Positions 24,901 through 37,214 are shown, counted from the first letter of the stretch. The stretch is 64,000 bases of DNA from Gyromitra esculenta (GCA_038503075.1 JBCAML010000023.1:840153-904152), one strand, 5' to 3'. A program made the numbers and translations. The notes: a model not told the origin generated them from the sequence alone.

Positions 24901-25578
24901 TTACTGCGAGGTGTAGAGTGTTCTGTACTTTTAGTAATGAAGATAGGTTACTTTCGTAAGGATTGCTTTTGGTATGCCCAGGCGGAATTAGTCGCAGTAT
25001 AACCCCGCTTCGCTCCCGTACTGTGATTTTGAATAATGTTCAAAGGGCTTGGTCTTCGCAACTGAGCTTCGTGCCTTACTCGGTCACCCCTCAAGGGCAT
25101 CAGTTGGGACTATATCCCCGGCACTCTTGTTGACTGTCCCCTAACTATTGCACTAAGAGGAGACTCGTCTTTGCGATAGCGTGTTCGCTGCGCAGTGGCT
25201 AGAAGGAAGAAACGAAGTCAAGCTATGTTTAATAACGCTGTTGATTTTCTGGGTACCGGAGGGCTCCCCAGTACCCACAAGGCGTCACATTCCAGGCAGT
25301 ACTGTCCCGGTGCTGGTTTCCTCATGACCGAATTCCAGCCCGCACGTCGACGCCGCCCCAGCCAGCACGATCTACGCCGACACAACCCCCACCGACTTTA
25401 AAAATCACTGGGCGTTTGCTTTTCCGAGGCTGACTTGGTTAAGCAGGGAATAAGACTTTTTAGTCCATGGAACTCATCTTGCCGCAAGTCTGCACGCCGA
25501 AAATTTTCCCGCCTAACACTTACAGAGTACATGTCTTCATGCGAGTACAGCGGCGGCACGTCGTTTACGATTGCTAGC

Positions 25579-25743
25579 AGAAGTTGACGAGATAGTGAGT
25601 ATGAAATGGTATATAACGGACCGGGTATAGAGGTTTAAGGAGCCGCGTTTGGAACAAGTCGCGTTCGGGGGAAGTGAAGCTACTCTGCGCGACTTGATCA
25701 AATGTGTGAAGGCACGAACAACTCCGGAATGTAGGTAGGACAC
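25579..25743 (+). pseudogene. Short coding relic, unrecognised
   Basis: A frame reading EVDEIVSMKWYITDRV, TAG, RFKEPRLEQVAFGGSEATLR then DLIKCVKARTTPEC. The single stop fits a former Trp. Same strand as the relic at 24080-24900 and possibly part of it. No family recognised. Confidence 0.3.
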
Positions 25744-28154
25744 AGTGTTCAGCGGATGATAGTCGTGGTGATAATGTGAAGGTTTATTCACCTAGCAGAT
25801 ATGTGTTTGAGGGAAGGGGTTCAGTTTAGCCTAGGATGCAACTCCACGCAGGGTCAGCAAAAAAACACTTGGCTCTCTGCTATTTCGACAGAACATACTT
25901 TGTGTGCTTTTGATCTATCTGGCTAGACTGATATGGCGCAAGTCTTGTTTCGGCGTGCCCATGAAGGTTGGACGAACAGTCGAACCTTTGGATTGCTATT
26001 AAAACGCTATGAAGGGACATCGAAGTGAAAGAACACCGGACGTCAGACATGAGAACGTCTTCGGAAAACGAGATTGTGCAACCGACCGAAAGAGAATCGC
26101 GCGCCGAATACAACCATACGGTGTGATCAATTAACGGGCGACCAATGGAGAAAATGCAAGTCAGAATGGTAGAGCCCTAACCCACATGCGATCAGAACCG
26201 CATGATCGGTAATCCGGGGCGCACTACCTCGAAGCGAATTGAGATCGCGGTGGGTGTGGATAATTAGGCGAGCATGGCAGGGCTGCAGCCGAGCGATCGT
26301 TTCCATTCTTGGCAAGCGAAGCTGGCCAGGATCCGTTGCTGTCCTTCCCGCTTAGGATTGTGGCGCATTCTCGCGATGCTTGGCGCAGTATGAGGCTCAA
26401 CAAACTCCAAACACACGAGTTCAACGGGGCAATTGTCCATGGTAGAAGTGAGCTTTGGCAGTTCTGAATAGCAGGATCGATTCAGCAGAGCGCGTCCCAT
26501 TGACTTCAGTTAAAAGGGCTACCCCGGTTTAAATCTAAACTCGTTACCTCCACCGCGCAACAAGAGACCTTCTTGATGCATATGCAAGCGTACATCGCAA
26601 CAGTCGCCTGCGTGACTACGAAATATATTACCTGTTCCCCTACAGAGTAGACTCATTGACCCGGAAAGAAAAGTCCAAGAACTGGAGGGCTACCTGCAGG
26701 GTGACATGGCCAGATGGCGGATACGGTCAGACGATCGACGGGTTAAGTTTGGCAAGGACTGCTGATCGTCAGTGTTTTTCTCTCACAATCCTGTATCTTC
26801 CCATGATCAATAGTCCGTATATGGTTCTTAGACGCAAGTACAAAAGTCAGTGCCTTGTTTAAAGTTCTCCATGGTTCTTGCCAAGCTCTGACCCCTCTCT
26901 GCCATCTGGCAGTGTCCGTCGTAGGACTCTTGCCCGTGCTCAGAAGCCTTCAAGTCCCTCCCGAGCCGCTAAGCTATTCACACGATTATATAGCGGAAAC
27001 TAGCAAAGTCGGGTAGAGTAGGAGCTAGCACACGGCATAAATATTTGGTAGCCGAGCGCGAAAAAGGCAGTGCCGCAATAACTCGGAAAACTGGGCAGCG
27101 CATTTCCACGAACCCAGCTTAGACCGGACGGGGGGCCACCTGAAACCGGCTTTGACACGCCGCTTGATCTCCGGGAAATTTCTCCACGGGTTAGCGGCGA
27201 GTTTAATACCCCAGCAAACGCTATCCAGTTCTTCGAGTTTTTACGGTAGTCGGCAAAAGAAAAGCTCAGTTCTGGCGCAGTTGCGAAAGAGCCGCTGCAT
27301 AGTTGAAGAGCACCAAACAGTGCCTTCACAGGTGCTCATTCGACAACTAGAAGAGCCTCTCTGCTCAATATATAGGATATATCTATAGGCCTCCTAGGGT
27401 TCACGTCTTCCGACAGGATACCTATTCGGCGGGAGCCTTTGCTACTATGGAGTTGCTCGAGCCGATGTATTCGGCGCCCAGAAAACTCGCTATAAAGTCC
27501 GAATATTATAGCGCCATAGGGAGGATATATATAGGGGCGTGATGGCCGTCTTTGATTTTCCTTTCTCTTCTCATCCCTACCGTATAGCGCAAATATACGA
27601 ATCTGTTCACCATTTATAAAACTCTCTGTTGGATATTGCTTCCTCTCGTGCCGCTTCCGGGGTTTCTCTATTATTTGACTCTATTCTTTACTCCACTTAC
27701 GTAGGGCTTCTACAACTTGCGCAGGCTCTCTATTCAGGTTTCTTATTACTCCTTGCTATCTGGCTTTCCTTGGCTAGAAATTAGTTACGCGGCCGTTTAG
27801 CTTATTCAGCTGATTCGGAGGCTAGAGGCGTTGGCCGGCAAATCATATGGTGGAGAGCGCCTGATTGGCTGGATATCTGGATACAAACTGAAACTCTCTG
27901 CTCCTTCTTCAATTCTTTCTTCCCTATCTAATCTGATACAGCAGGCCTTCTGCCTAAGCACGAACATCACCACTTCCTTCACTCTCCGGGAGGCACACGA
28001 GCAGCCAGCGAGCGTTCCAGAAGACTCTAGGAGGTTGGTATGGGCGCTCTCTAACGCCTGTAGAGAAGTATAAGCTACGGCCATCGCTCTGCCGATGCCA
28101 TGCTGTCACTCAGGTCTAAACATATGAGCAGAGATAGTCCAGATTATAGAATTG
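25744..28154. other. No gene called; decayed coding-like DNA
   Basis: Fragments such as 26643-26770 and 27140-27390 have coding-like texture but no family motif and many breaks. Nothing firm can be placed. Confidence 0.4.
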
Positions 28155-28169
28155 TTTAGGGTTAGGGTT
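28155..28169 (+). repeat. Interstitial telomeric repeat upstream of the HNH gene
   Basis: The sequence TTTAGGGTTAGGGTT lies about 83 bp before the HNH gene ATG. Two telomere-type units in the same orientation as the chromosome end at 63974-64000. It could be a scar of an old chromosome end or break repair, or chance. Confidence 0.6.
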
Positions 28170-28251
28170 CTTGAGCCTCACCCACCGCAGACCTTCCCTT
28201 CCACCGATCGCCATCATCCAAACCCTTGATTCGAACGACGGCAGCAAACCC

Positions 28252-29496
28252 ATGGACCTTCATCTCCCGTTCTCTCTCGACCCTCGCCCCGCCACACCGC
28301 CGCGCATCTTCCACCGCCAGGAATCTCTCGAGGCTGTGCTGGATTTCACCTCCACCTCCACGCCACCTCCCACTCCCCACCAGATCGCTGAGGCTCTGCT
28401 CCTCTACACAACAATCCTCCAAGAATGCCACCGCGCCAATATCGCCCTCTCTCCCACTGCCAGCACCCCTCTCCTCCATCCATTCTTCCTGGCCATCCAC
28501 GAACACTGTCCCTCAGCCCTCGGAAAGTCAAACATTCTCTTTGTCGTCCTCCACGCTCTCTTCCCTCCTCCTCTCCCGGGTGATTACACAAATCCCCTCC
28601 ATCGAGACCCTTCAGCTGTTATCCCTCGCGCTCGACACTGGCTGCATCCCACGTTCGACTCAACCCAGCGCGCTGTCGTTTATCGCCGTCTCCAGACACT
28701 CGCCGATGATCTTCTCCGCGGCTTCTTCGTCCCCTTCAAAGCCGCCGGGGGCCAAACGCCCACCGTCTCATCCCTAGTTTCTCCACGCTCCCACGGCGAC
28801 GTTGGTTCCGAGCAAGGCACGCACACACGTCTCTACGGTCTCCGCGAGAACTGCCTCCTGCGCGACGACCACCGCTGCACCGTCACCCGCGATATCGACA
28901 TCAAGTTCCAAGAGGCCTACAACGCGCTGAACCCCGGGTCTCCCTCGGAGGAAGATAACGCCCGCGTCGAGGTCGCGCACATCATCCCGCACTCCTTCAA
29001 TGCCCTGAACGGCGACGGCACGCTGGGCGAATCCCGCGCGTACGTCTGGCGCGTCATGAACATGTTTGATCCCGGCGTCAGCCACAAAGTCGCTGGCCAC
29101 GCAATTGACTCCCCCCGCAATGCGATGGCTCTGTGCTACGAACTGCACTACCGCTTCGGACAGCTGAAGTGGTATCTGCAGCCGACTGCGACAATGCATA
29201 CTTACACTATGCATACTGTCCGCGGACACATCCTGCCCCGTCGGTTCCGCCCCAGCAGCGGGGTTGTCGCATTCAACGGCAACGGGACCGTGGCGCCCCC
29301 GGATCCGAGACTGCTGGCGTTCCGTCGCGCGTGCTGCTTGATGCTGAGTATGAGTGGAGCAGGAGAGTGTGTGGATCGTGTGCTGCGTGATATGGAGGAT
29401 CTGGCGGCGGGAAAAGGGCTGGCTGCAGATGGGAGCAGTGATTTAGCCCAGTTTTGGAGGTTGAAGGAGGTTTTGGGAGAAGTGGTGGCGTATTGA
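28252..29496 (+). CDS. Fungal HNH-nuclease-domain protein, intact
   Basis: The frame is open without introns and gives 414 residues from the first ATG (28252); the open frame runs further upstream to about 28171 but has no earlier ATG. The HNH_2-type fungal domain is visible: a CLLRDDHRC segment with Cys at about residues 201 and 209, then the signature VEVAHIIPHSFN with catalytic-type His at about 243, Asn about 290 (RNAMALC) and His about 299 (ELHYRFG). This arrangement (C...AHI...N...H.F) is what fungal genome annotations call HNH nuclease domain proteins; their substrate is unknown. The N-terminal 190 residues are Pro/Thr/Ser-rich then helical and not recognised. The gene is strongly GC-rich at third positions and has no stops, unlike its surroundings. 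The upstream edge contains a telomere-type repeat. Function beyond the fold is inference. Confidence 0.9.
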   Translation: MDLHLPFSLDPRPATPPRIFHRQESLEAVLDFTSTSTPPPTPHQIAEALLLYTTILQECHRANIALSPTASTPLLHPFFLAIHEHCPSALGKSNILFVVLHALFPPPLPGDYTNPLHRDPSAVIPRARHWLHPTFDSTQRAVVYRRLQTLADDLLRGFFVPFKAAGGQTPTVSSLVSPRSHGDVGSEQGTHTRLYGLRENCLLRDDHRCTVTRDIDIKFQEAYNALNPGSPSEEDNARVEVAHIIPHSFNALNGDGTLGESRAYVWRVMNMFDPGVSHKVAGHAIDSPRNAMALCYELHYRFGQLKWYLQPTATMHTYTMHTVRGHILPRRFRPSSGVVAFNGNGTVAPPDPRLLAFRRACCLMLSMSGAGECVDRVLRDMEDLAAGKGLAADGSSDLAQFWRLKEVLGEVVAY

Positions 29497-29944
29497 GGTG
29501 GAGTAACGGGCGTTGAGGACTGTGTCGTATTCTGTTTAGTTTTCCTCCCGCTGGCGGCGTCTGGGGCGCGGTTTATTTCTCGTTATAATCACTCTGGAGT
29601 CTTGGTAGTGTCGTTTTATTTTATATCGTGCATTCGCGTAAACCTTTTTGTAGAATCGAAATGTTTGGATTAAATCGTCCGAGAAAATGAAATCGGGGCG
29701 ACCGCGGCGGTTAGTACGGTACATTAACACGGTATCTCTGAACCCGGAAACAATACCCTGCAGTGCACGAATCCTCCCTCAACCAACTAAGTCTTCTTTT
29801 CCTGTTAATCACGTATTTTATAACCGATGATTAATACCCACTACCGAGTGACATCTGGTGCCTAGAGAACGTATTCGAGTGAATCAAAAGGGTCTAAGTA
29901 GGCCCACTCGCTCACCTTAGCCTAGTTCGCGAAAAGGTATCTAC

Positions 29945-30025
29945 CCAGGAGGGAATCGAACTTGTATTTGCACGGTCCTCCGGGCGACACAGTAGCCAAT
30001 AGCTAGACACCGAGGCTGCGTTACA
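29945..30025 (-). other. tRNA-like or SINE-like Pol III promoter relic
   Basis: The minus strand has a perfect B-box GTTCGATTCC (within AAGTTCGATTCCCTCC) and an A-box-like TAGCTATTGGCTACTG about 45 bp upstream. The T-arm does not pair, so it is not a functional tRNA. A related AAGTTCGATTCCCT occurs at 39859. Confidence 0.35.
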
Positions 30026-32546
30026 GTACCAAAGAGGGCTTTATCGCACTTCTAGACTGTATTCAATGCTTGACCCATTAAGACCCGTGTTGCACAAGGG
30101 AGAGAGCGCCCTCATATCCGGATCAACAACGGCCAAATAAATATTGTGTCCTGCAACGCCCGGCGGATTTAATCCTTAAAACACACAGCAGCGACGGCAA
30201 ACAGGGCTTACAAAGTTATATTCTACGACATAAGGTAACTACGGAACACGAATTTCCCGCCTCCACAAATCAGTATCGCCGGCGTGTGTGAAAAAAAGGT
30301 ACGCAGCGTAGTCCATTTAATAATCTAGCCGCACACTTTATTATCCACCACTACACATGTACAAAGAAGATACCTTCCACCCTCTTAGACTATTCATCTA
30401 CGCTGTCACAAATATATTTACCGAGCAGCGTTAGCAGCACCCGTATTGAAACCCCTAGTTACCAGGCACCGTCCCAGGCACCATCTCCGGTTGGTAGCCA
30501 CTAGGTAGCTACACTGACATGAGGCGTGGTGTGGGTGTTTGCTTCACTAAGCTAAAGCGTAGAACGAGGTATCTCTCGACATCCACAACTCACCGAAAAC
30601 AGCCATGGCTGGCCTTAAGTGTTGCTGCAGGAAATACGTTATTATCGGCTAGACTACATGTAATGTTGAAGCTTGGCTGCGAGCGAGTGGATATAGTCTT
30701 CTTAGTTAGCTATAGTGTGAGCAATGCGGGAGAAAAATCTCTACAGCGAACACTTTGCGTGCGGGCCGTTCCTGTTCTCGTGAAAGCGCCTTATCGTAAA
30801 TGTATAGATATATTCTCTTCAGCCTCCGGCCCCCTTACTTCCAAGACTAGACGCTGTTGGATTGAGGCTTTGGTTTCTGTAGATGGTGGTCAGCCAGGTG
30901 GTGCAATATTACCTCGTATGTCTTCTTGGTTGCGGACGCTGCCTATCCGGTGCTGGGTATCAGGTGGGTTTTGTAGCACGGAATAGCAGATTATCTAGGC
31001 AGGGAGTAGTCCCTACATATAGAGAGCGGTGAATAAGTAGGGTTGGAAGTTTGTAACTTATATAAAATACCCGTGTATGTACCTGTGAGATACGACCCAG
31101 CTTCGCCCTGAGCTGAATTCGATATAATATTGAGCTTGGCGAAAAAAGCTACGGAACATGACTAGCTATTTAGAAGATCGCTCCCTGCGTAAGTCACGGG
31201 GCGGAGACGGGTCGTATTTCACGAGTACTCGGTAAGGCGTGAGGAACCCGGGGATGTCTTTTGCTGGTGAGATTTTTTTTGGTTTGCTCTCGCTGGTCGC
31301 ATTGTTGGGTTTATTGGCCGGCTTGCTTCTGCCTGCGTTTTTGGGTTTGTTGTGTCTGCTTTGGGTATATAGGATGCAGAGGTAGTTTGATTTAAACACG
31401 TAGTGAGGATGCGGGTACGTATAGCATCATGATCAGTGGCGCGGTTATGGGTCCTTGATATATTGAGGTCGGGGGTTCCACCCTTACTTACCGTACCGAT
31501 TGCAAACCGGTAAATCTCGAGCCTCCAGAGGTTAAGCCGGCGACATGTACATGATAGATACCTGTACATGTAACGTGCTATTGTAGAGTAGGGAGATGTA
31601 CCATTCGACTTTGTCTCAGTTGAGCAAGATGCAGCTCACCTATGATAGGATTTGCTGCGTATTTAACGTGAAGTCCGGTGCTAGTTTTGCGATAAATTTT
31701 GTCTTGTCAGTCTGCCACTCCCTCTCGAACTTGCTCGTTCTTTCGCATTAAAATATTCATCCGCATAGCATGTCACTCAGCCGACGTATGGCGGCCGGAA
31801 GAGATACTGGGGGAAATCTACTCATACTAGACCTAGACCTAGACTCGAGCGCGGACGTCGACCCTCTCTTCCGCGAGCTGAGTATGTCTCCTGGAGAAAA
31901 TTGAGATATATATGCCGAATAAACAGCGTCAAAGGCATATTTCGACTAACTCGACTCGCATCCAGCCACAAACGAAAGTGTCAGCCAACTAAACAAGTAC
32001 CCGACCGCGCAATAGAACCCACTTTCAACCAGCCTATTGACCCAGATCTAAAGCTGCTCGAGAAATCCCGGATTGAGGCTGAGATTCGGTCGGATCGTGT
32101 TATCCGTAGGGAGGGGCGGCAGTCAAAACCCTTGAGGACATAGAAGATGGCTACAGACGATAAACGTACACCTACAGTACAGCCGCCTTGTGAGGGTTCG
32201 GGCTATAAAGATACTCGCCTTGTAGGATTATGTTTCAGGTCTTGATAGGGATTATTTTGTGTGTGCTAGGCGATTTTTATAACGATTTTCTGCGTTGTAA
32301 GAATATTGAACTGCCCGGATTTCGTACCGTTATATAGAGCGATTGTACTGTACAAAGTTACTCCTTTTGAAAAACAGTCTTCAGAAAACTAGGTGAGCGG
32401 TGTCCGTAAGATACTGATCACAGCCCAAGGTAAACCTTATACCGGGGCTATTAAACTATTTATTTAACTCAGCTAGACTCGTAGCTACAGTCATGCCGTC
32501 TATGAATTACGCGCTAAATGAAGAGGCAGCTCCCGCGTAAATATCT
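30026..32546. other. No intact gene; possible kinase 5' remnants
   Basis: The longest frame (30519-30986, 155 codons) has no motif. At 31410-31500 an A-box-like AGTGGCGCGGTTATGG and a B-box-like GGGGTTCCACCC are spaced as in a tRNA-derived element, but no cloverleaf forms. From about 31829 fragments may belong to kinase relic 1. Confidence 0.35.
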
Positions 32547-33170
32547 TCTTACCTTCTCAGGGTTGTGTTGGGATGATGCAAATATACGCCTTGTGATAGA
32601 GTACTTTGAGCATGTAACTATAGCAGGGCACACGAGGAGTTATGGGCTGCGGGCAAGGCCTGAGGTGCGGGGGATTGGTACTCAGCTCTTCGCGGGGTTG
32701 GCGACGCTGCATAGTAACGGGATATAGAACTGCTAGTTAGGGTCATAGGTACTCATTACCCTATTCGCACAGGTTGGTGTTAAGATTTGTAGCTTTGAAG
32801 TCTCGGCAATGTCTTATGCATGGGGAATGAGCAAATCCACGAGACGCAGTTGATAGTTCTAGTGGCTAAAGAGAGCAAAGATTAAAAGAAAAGGGGGCTC
32901 AAAATCTGAGGTTGCTGGACTACATTTGGTATCAGTTGCTTACTTCGGATGTACCTTTTAGGAGTGCCAGCTCATCGCATTGTGTTATCTGGGATACCGA
33001 CCAGCAGGGATTCACTGACTATTACAAACTTGAGAACACTTATCCCTCGAAAGCACTTCTAGAATTGTGTGCTAGCATGGCAGTAGAGGCTCTAATGTAG
33101 AGACTCATAACCCTCGGACATAAATCCACAGTGGAGGCTCAAAATCACCCTGCGATTTGCAAAACTATTA
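32547..33170 (+). pseudogene. Protein kinase relic 1 (hinge to C-lobe)
   Basis: Scattered frames match eukaryotic protein kinase order: IRLVIEYFEHV (beta-5/hinge, about 32587), then TQLFAGLATLHSNGI (helix E before the HRD loop, about 32680-32724), an interrupted catalytic segment, VKICSFE (degenerate VKI.DFG, about 32776), and the C-lobe pattern YPSKALLELCASMA followed by a stop (about 33040-33100). Stops and frame changes separate the blocks. The C-lobe wording (PS..LL....S) recalls fungal CAMK-like kinases. Upstream fragments (about 31829-32150, including LLILDLDLDSSADVDPLFRE and SRIEAEIRSDRVIRR) may be its 5' part. It is not functional as read. Confidence 0.6.
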
Positions 33171-33305
33171 CCGGCGGGCATGTACTGAGTGTCACGATCA
33201 GCAACAGCAACCTCGTCTTCTTCAAATACCCTGCGGAAGCCTGGACACCTAGCAATTGGTGATAGGAGCTAAAGGAGAGTTGCCTGCTTCATCATCACAA
33301 GTTCA

Positions 33306-34400
33306 GAGCAATCCAATGGCACAGAAAATACTATAGAGTGCGACTTTAAGAAAGTCTTTGGGCGTGAGGTTGAATATGAACGGGAGATTGAGATATTGGT
33401 GGGGCTATATCAGGTTAGTACGCTGTTGACTTCGAAGAGACATTTATTGACGGCACGACTGGCTAACGATCAAAGACATTTTTGCAGTTTATCGGGCTAT
33501 TGGAGTATAGAGTAAGTATGGCATTGCCACTTGGGTATATACCTGGGCGTGGTACACCGGAGCCGCAATAACGACATCAGAGAGCATTCTCAGGTCGTGA
33601 GGCTGGAAATTGATGAGATTGCAAGACAGATCATGGAAGGTCTCGTGATTCTGCAGAATGAGGGTATCCGCTATCACGATCTTAGGCCAATGGTAGGTAT
33701 CACTTGAAATTGAAGACGGCTGCCTTTCGTGCTAACTGTTGAAATATGCGGTGATTCTGTGTCTTTCCCAATTTGTTTATATTAATGTTTATCACCATGC
33801 ATATTTTACTGGCTATTAGAACTTATAGATACCGAAGTAACTAAATTTATTTATTACAGTTTAATAGTCCAATCCCTCACTTTGCTATAGTTTTGGGACG
33901 TCATATCTCGTGTATACTTTCTGCATGTAATACATTTTTGCAGGATATATTATCATGTATACACATCAGAAACTTCCCGTTACTGTATGCTGTAGTACAA
34001 CTTTCAATTTCTTGTTTTTTACTTCTACTTGGCAATCCTATGGGGTCAAAGGGCTTACTTACCTATATTTTTCCTATAGTTGAAGAACCTTGGTTTGTGT
34101 ATAAATACTGTGTATATTCCCTTCTGTTCTCCTTCTGTTTTTCAGACAGCTATCAATAGACAGTTCAGACTTTAGACCTAAGCTCAACACTTATCTTTTT
34201 GCTTATATGTTGTTTACCATAGAGATTATGGTCACTTCGCTCCTCCTCAAGATTCCAACTTAAGACACACCTGAGACTCATCGCTCCTGCTGTTCTTTCG
34301 TTGCATTTTCACCACCTCTCGTTCACTTTTCAATACTAATAAGCCACCTAGAATGTTCTTCCCTTCTCAAAATTTCCCATGCATGTCAAACTTCGAATAC
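33306..34400 (+). pseudogene. Protein kinase relic 2, interrupted by a solo LTR inside an intron
   Basis: Blocks in kinase order: FGREVEYEREIEILVGLYQ (helix C with its Glu, to 33413), a 74-nt GT/AG intron (33414-33487), IDEIARQIMEGLVILQNEGI (helix E) and YHDLRPM (degenerate HRDLKP, to 33692). A donor GTAGGT follows at 33693. Across a 599-bp solo LTR and its duplicated target, the acceptor CACCTAG ends at 34351 and the frame resumes NVLPFSKFPMHVKL, the expected Mg-loop and beta-7 strand. Without the LTR the intron would be 55 nt and the phase is kept. Beyond 34400 the match fades. The catalytic loop is altered, so the gene was probably decaying already. Confidence 0.65.
33737..34335 (+). mobile_element. 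Solo LTR, family C, copy 2
   Basis: A 599-bp element TGTTGAAATA ... TTTTCAATA is flanked by CTAAC (33732-33736) and CTAAT (34336-34340), a 5-bp target duplication differing by one transition. It is homologous along its length to 3469-4879 once two insertions are removed from that copy. It contains TATAAATACTGTGTATA near 34100, a likely LTR promoter. It lies within an intron of kinase relic 2. Confidence 0.8.
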
Positions 34401-35113
34401 CCCCAGAACGCCTATACACACAATGTGCCCATAAACGCAACTGCTGTTCAGTGCGTCTATGGGCCTGCCTCTGCAAAATCATTTCAGCCGAAACCCGAGC
34501 CTGAGCCTGAGCCACTGCACCGTGCGCTGGCTTCGCACAAGGTTTGATCTTCGTCTTCTCATATATGACCTTCACCCCCGACTTCTTGCTTAACCTTTTT
34601 CTTGTGCCTTTGACAAAGAAATCTGTTAACAGGTTGAAGAGAGTGACGAAGGCTCTTGCTATAAGAATACACACTCTGTGAGAATGTGGCTTCCTGATGT
34701 CATTGGATTTTGTGCAGTAGAGTAAGGATATCGCTTATAAAGGGTATTCTTCAGGCTTTTCGAAGCATTTGCTAGGGTACCCTTATTCGCCGAGAAGGAT
34801 TAGAGCTGTAAAAATAGCGTGGCAAAAACCTGTACTCGTTTAGGCCACCGTGATAATAAAACTATCTCCTAATCTACTGTGTTTTGGAAAACCAGGTTGA
34901 TTAAAATTCACTCCATTTCCGAGGCACCTGTAAATAAGCGCCTAGCCAAGACCTTGAGTCGCAGGAGAACGGCGGGAAAGGGAAGGACTTTCTGATCATG
35001 CGGGTCGGAGTCATGGACTGTCACCCAGTTTCCGCTTAGGAGTAATGTTACAGAATCGAGATAAGCTTGATTGATTGAGGACATGCTTTAGAAGATCTAG
35101 GTTCTATATACTT

Positions 35114-35708
35114 CTCTACAAGCGAGGGAAATGCATCGATAAATGCACCATTTTCCCACCTATTATTTTGTGTGGGCAAGTCGTCTGTAAAAGCATCAAT
35201 AAAGCCGTCGGTAAAGGTATCATGTTTGCTGTGAGAATATATATGGGAAAGGTATCAGTAAATGCATCTTATATGCTATCTACTTTGTACGGGAAATGCA
35301 TCGGGAAATATGTATTTAGGGAAAACGGAGATTTTTCCAATGACTTTCCTTCCCGGTTTGGTTTTTCATAAAAAAAACTAAATACAAACCAGATCCATAA
35401 GTTGAACTTATGCTATTCAGCTGATATACCAGCCTTCTTACCACTTATACTATCTATTCGATATTCAGTGCTCAAGACCCCATGATTTGACTCAAGAAAT
35501 AGCAAAATGAGTGCCTTTTTTCCCTACGGCTTCCCTACGGCTTTGCCCCTTACGACTCTACAAGCGATCTTCCAATTGTAAAGTCGTTCGTAAATGCATC
35601 GTGTGATGCATTTATACAAAATATCCCTTGTTAATAATCGTTTTGTGACATTTCCCACTTCATTTGTGTGTGTAGATCGTCGAATGGTGCATTTCCACCC
35701 TTGTAGAG
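35114..35708. mobile_element. Inverted-repeat element with AAATGCATC motif array
   Basis: Ends CTCTACAAGCGAGGGAAATG and (inverted) CTCTACAAGGGTGGAAATGC. Inside, variants of GGGAAATGCATCGRTAAATG recur at least six times, and another CTCTACAAGCG lies at 35557. A related, inverted block is at about 39560-40150. No coding. Confidence 0.55.
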
Positions 35709-36951
35709 CTTGATTCTTGACAAAAAAATTTCCCTTGACTCCCTCCTGTGCTCGTCCACGCCCAATTCACGTTTAACGCTATCCGCTGTTTGTTGTTAGC
35801 CGTTAGAGAGAAAGATTCTTATCTTACACAAGCTTAGTAACCCAGTTCCGAGCGTATTCCGATAGCAAAGGTTTTTTGTATTTAAAACTTAAACCCCCAA
35901 CAAAGTCCCGTATATCGCTATTGACAGAAGGATTGACTATTCTAGCGAGCCCTATATCACCAGAGCGGAGAGAGAGTAGAACGGAGAGTGACATATGTAT
36001 ATAGATTAGTAAATATAACTCTCTAAGCATCAATGGAACGGGGTTACTAGAATCTGCCCATGATGCATCCATACCCCCTGGATCGTCCATAGCACCGCCC
36101 AAAAAAACGTCTGGCCTAATGCCCAGTACCTCCTGAGCTCCAAACCCTTAACTCGATGCACACCCCTGTTCTTAGATGTGGGTACGACAATAAAGCTTAA
36201 AAGCTAATGATCCTGGGGCCTAGAGTACGCGGCGAGAGCTACTCCCACAATTATATATGATGCAATTAAATGGTAGAAATATCTGAGGCGCAGACTCTCC
36301 CCGTAGGCACGAGTTGTGGAAAATAGGTTATATCACTAAAGGATGGCGCGTAAGGGTGCTCATGTGGTCACTCCGTACCCCCTCCCCCCCCAAACTTTCG
36401 CCCTCAGAGTAAGCCTCTTCCCTCAAACCCTCCGACCACGGGTCTCATCGCCCCTCGAACGATATAATCAATAGCCATACTGAAACAACGTGTCTACTAA
36501 CAGGCAAAGGGCAGCAATTTTACAACGGTATCATGTCTCTCTGCAGGGAGAGTGGCTGATCGTTGACACTATTCGGTCCTCCAGTGAGCAGAGTGGCTAA
36601 TTTTTGACACGGTTGATATCTCTAGCGGGAAACTCTTACATAATTGGGTCATTGCCACCTCTACATAGATTCGCTAGCAAGTCCTTCCTCATCTTAGGCC
36701 AAACCGCTGCTCGTGGAAGATTATTGGCGCGTATGGAAACTTATAGGGGTTCCCCAGCATCAGCGATCAACTCCACCCCTATACCTCTCACCCCCCTCTG
36801 GAGCTCCCCAACGTCTAAATGGTTGCCCTTCCCCCTTCTCCCACAAAGCCCGTCTCTAAGCAGAACTTCATCGCTCATAGGACCGGATGCGTGTATGAAA
36901 AATCAATCAGCCAGTCGATCGAACTTCGTCACTCGAGCGATCCCCGTCGAA

Positions 36952-37208
36952 GATAATGAATATATTGATATATCTGCGAGACGCGGTAGAGAAGATCTAA
37001 AGAAGAGAAAAGGAAACCAAAGATGGGCATCAAGTCCTATATATATACCCCCAAGAAAGTCATAGAAGCCGCGCTATAGGGATTCTTTGGATGCTAATTA
37101 GACCGGCCCGAGATCCCCCCATAGTAGCTAAAGCTTCAAACCGAGCCAGTATCCCGGCGGGGGACATGAATTTCAGGATGCCTATAGATATATACCATAT
37201 ATCCAATA
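36952..37208 (+). repeat. Diverged dispersed repeat, copy 2
   Basis: Homologous to 18849-19113, ending in ATAGATATATACCATATATC just before the target duplication of the family B LTR at 37215. Confidence 0.5.
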
Positions 37209-37214
37209 CTCTCT

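Noticed and set aside
28171..28251. Upstream extension of the HNH frame
   Set aside because: Open but without ATG and partly overlapping the telomeric repeat region; the ATG at 28252 is preferred.
30519..30986. 155-codon open frame
   Set aside because: No motif, no conserved texture, several Cys and Arg by chance composition; not far above the length expected by chance in 64 kb.
31410..31500. Possible tRNA gene
   Set aside because: A-box and B-box-like words are spaced correctly but no acceptor or T stem can be drawn.
36604..37065. 153-codon open frame
   Set aside because: Runs into a dispersed repeat at 36952 and shows no domain; likely chance or repeat-derived.
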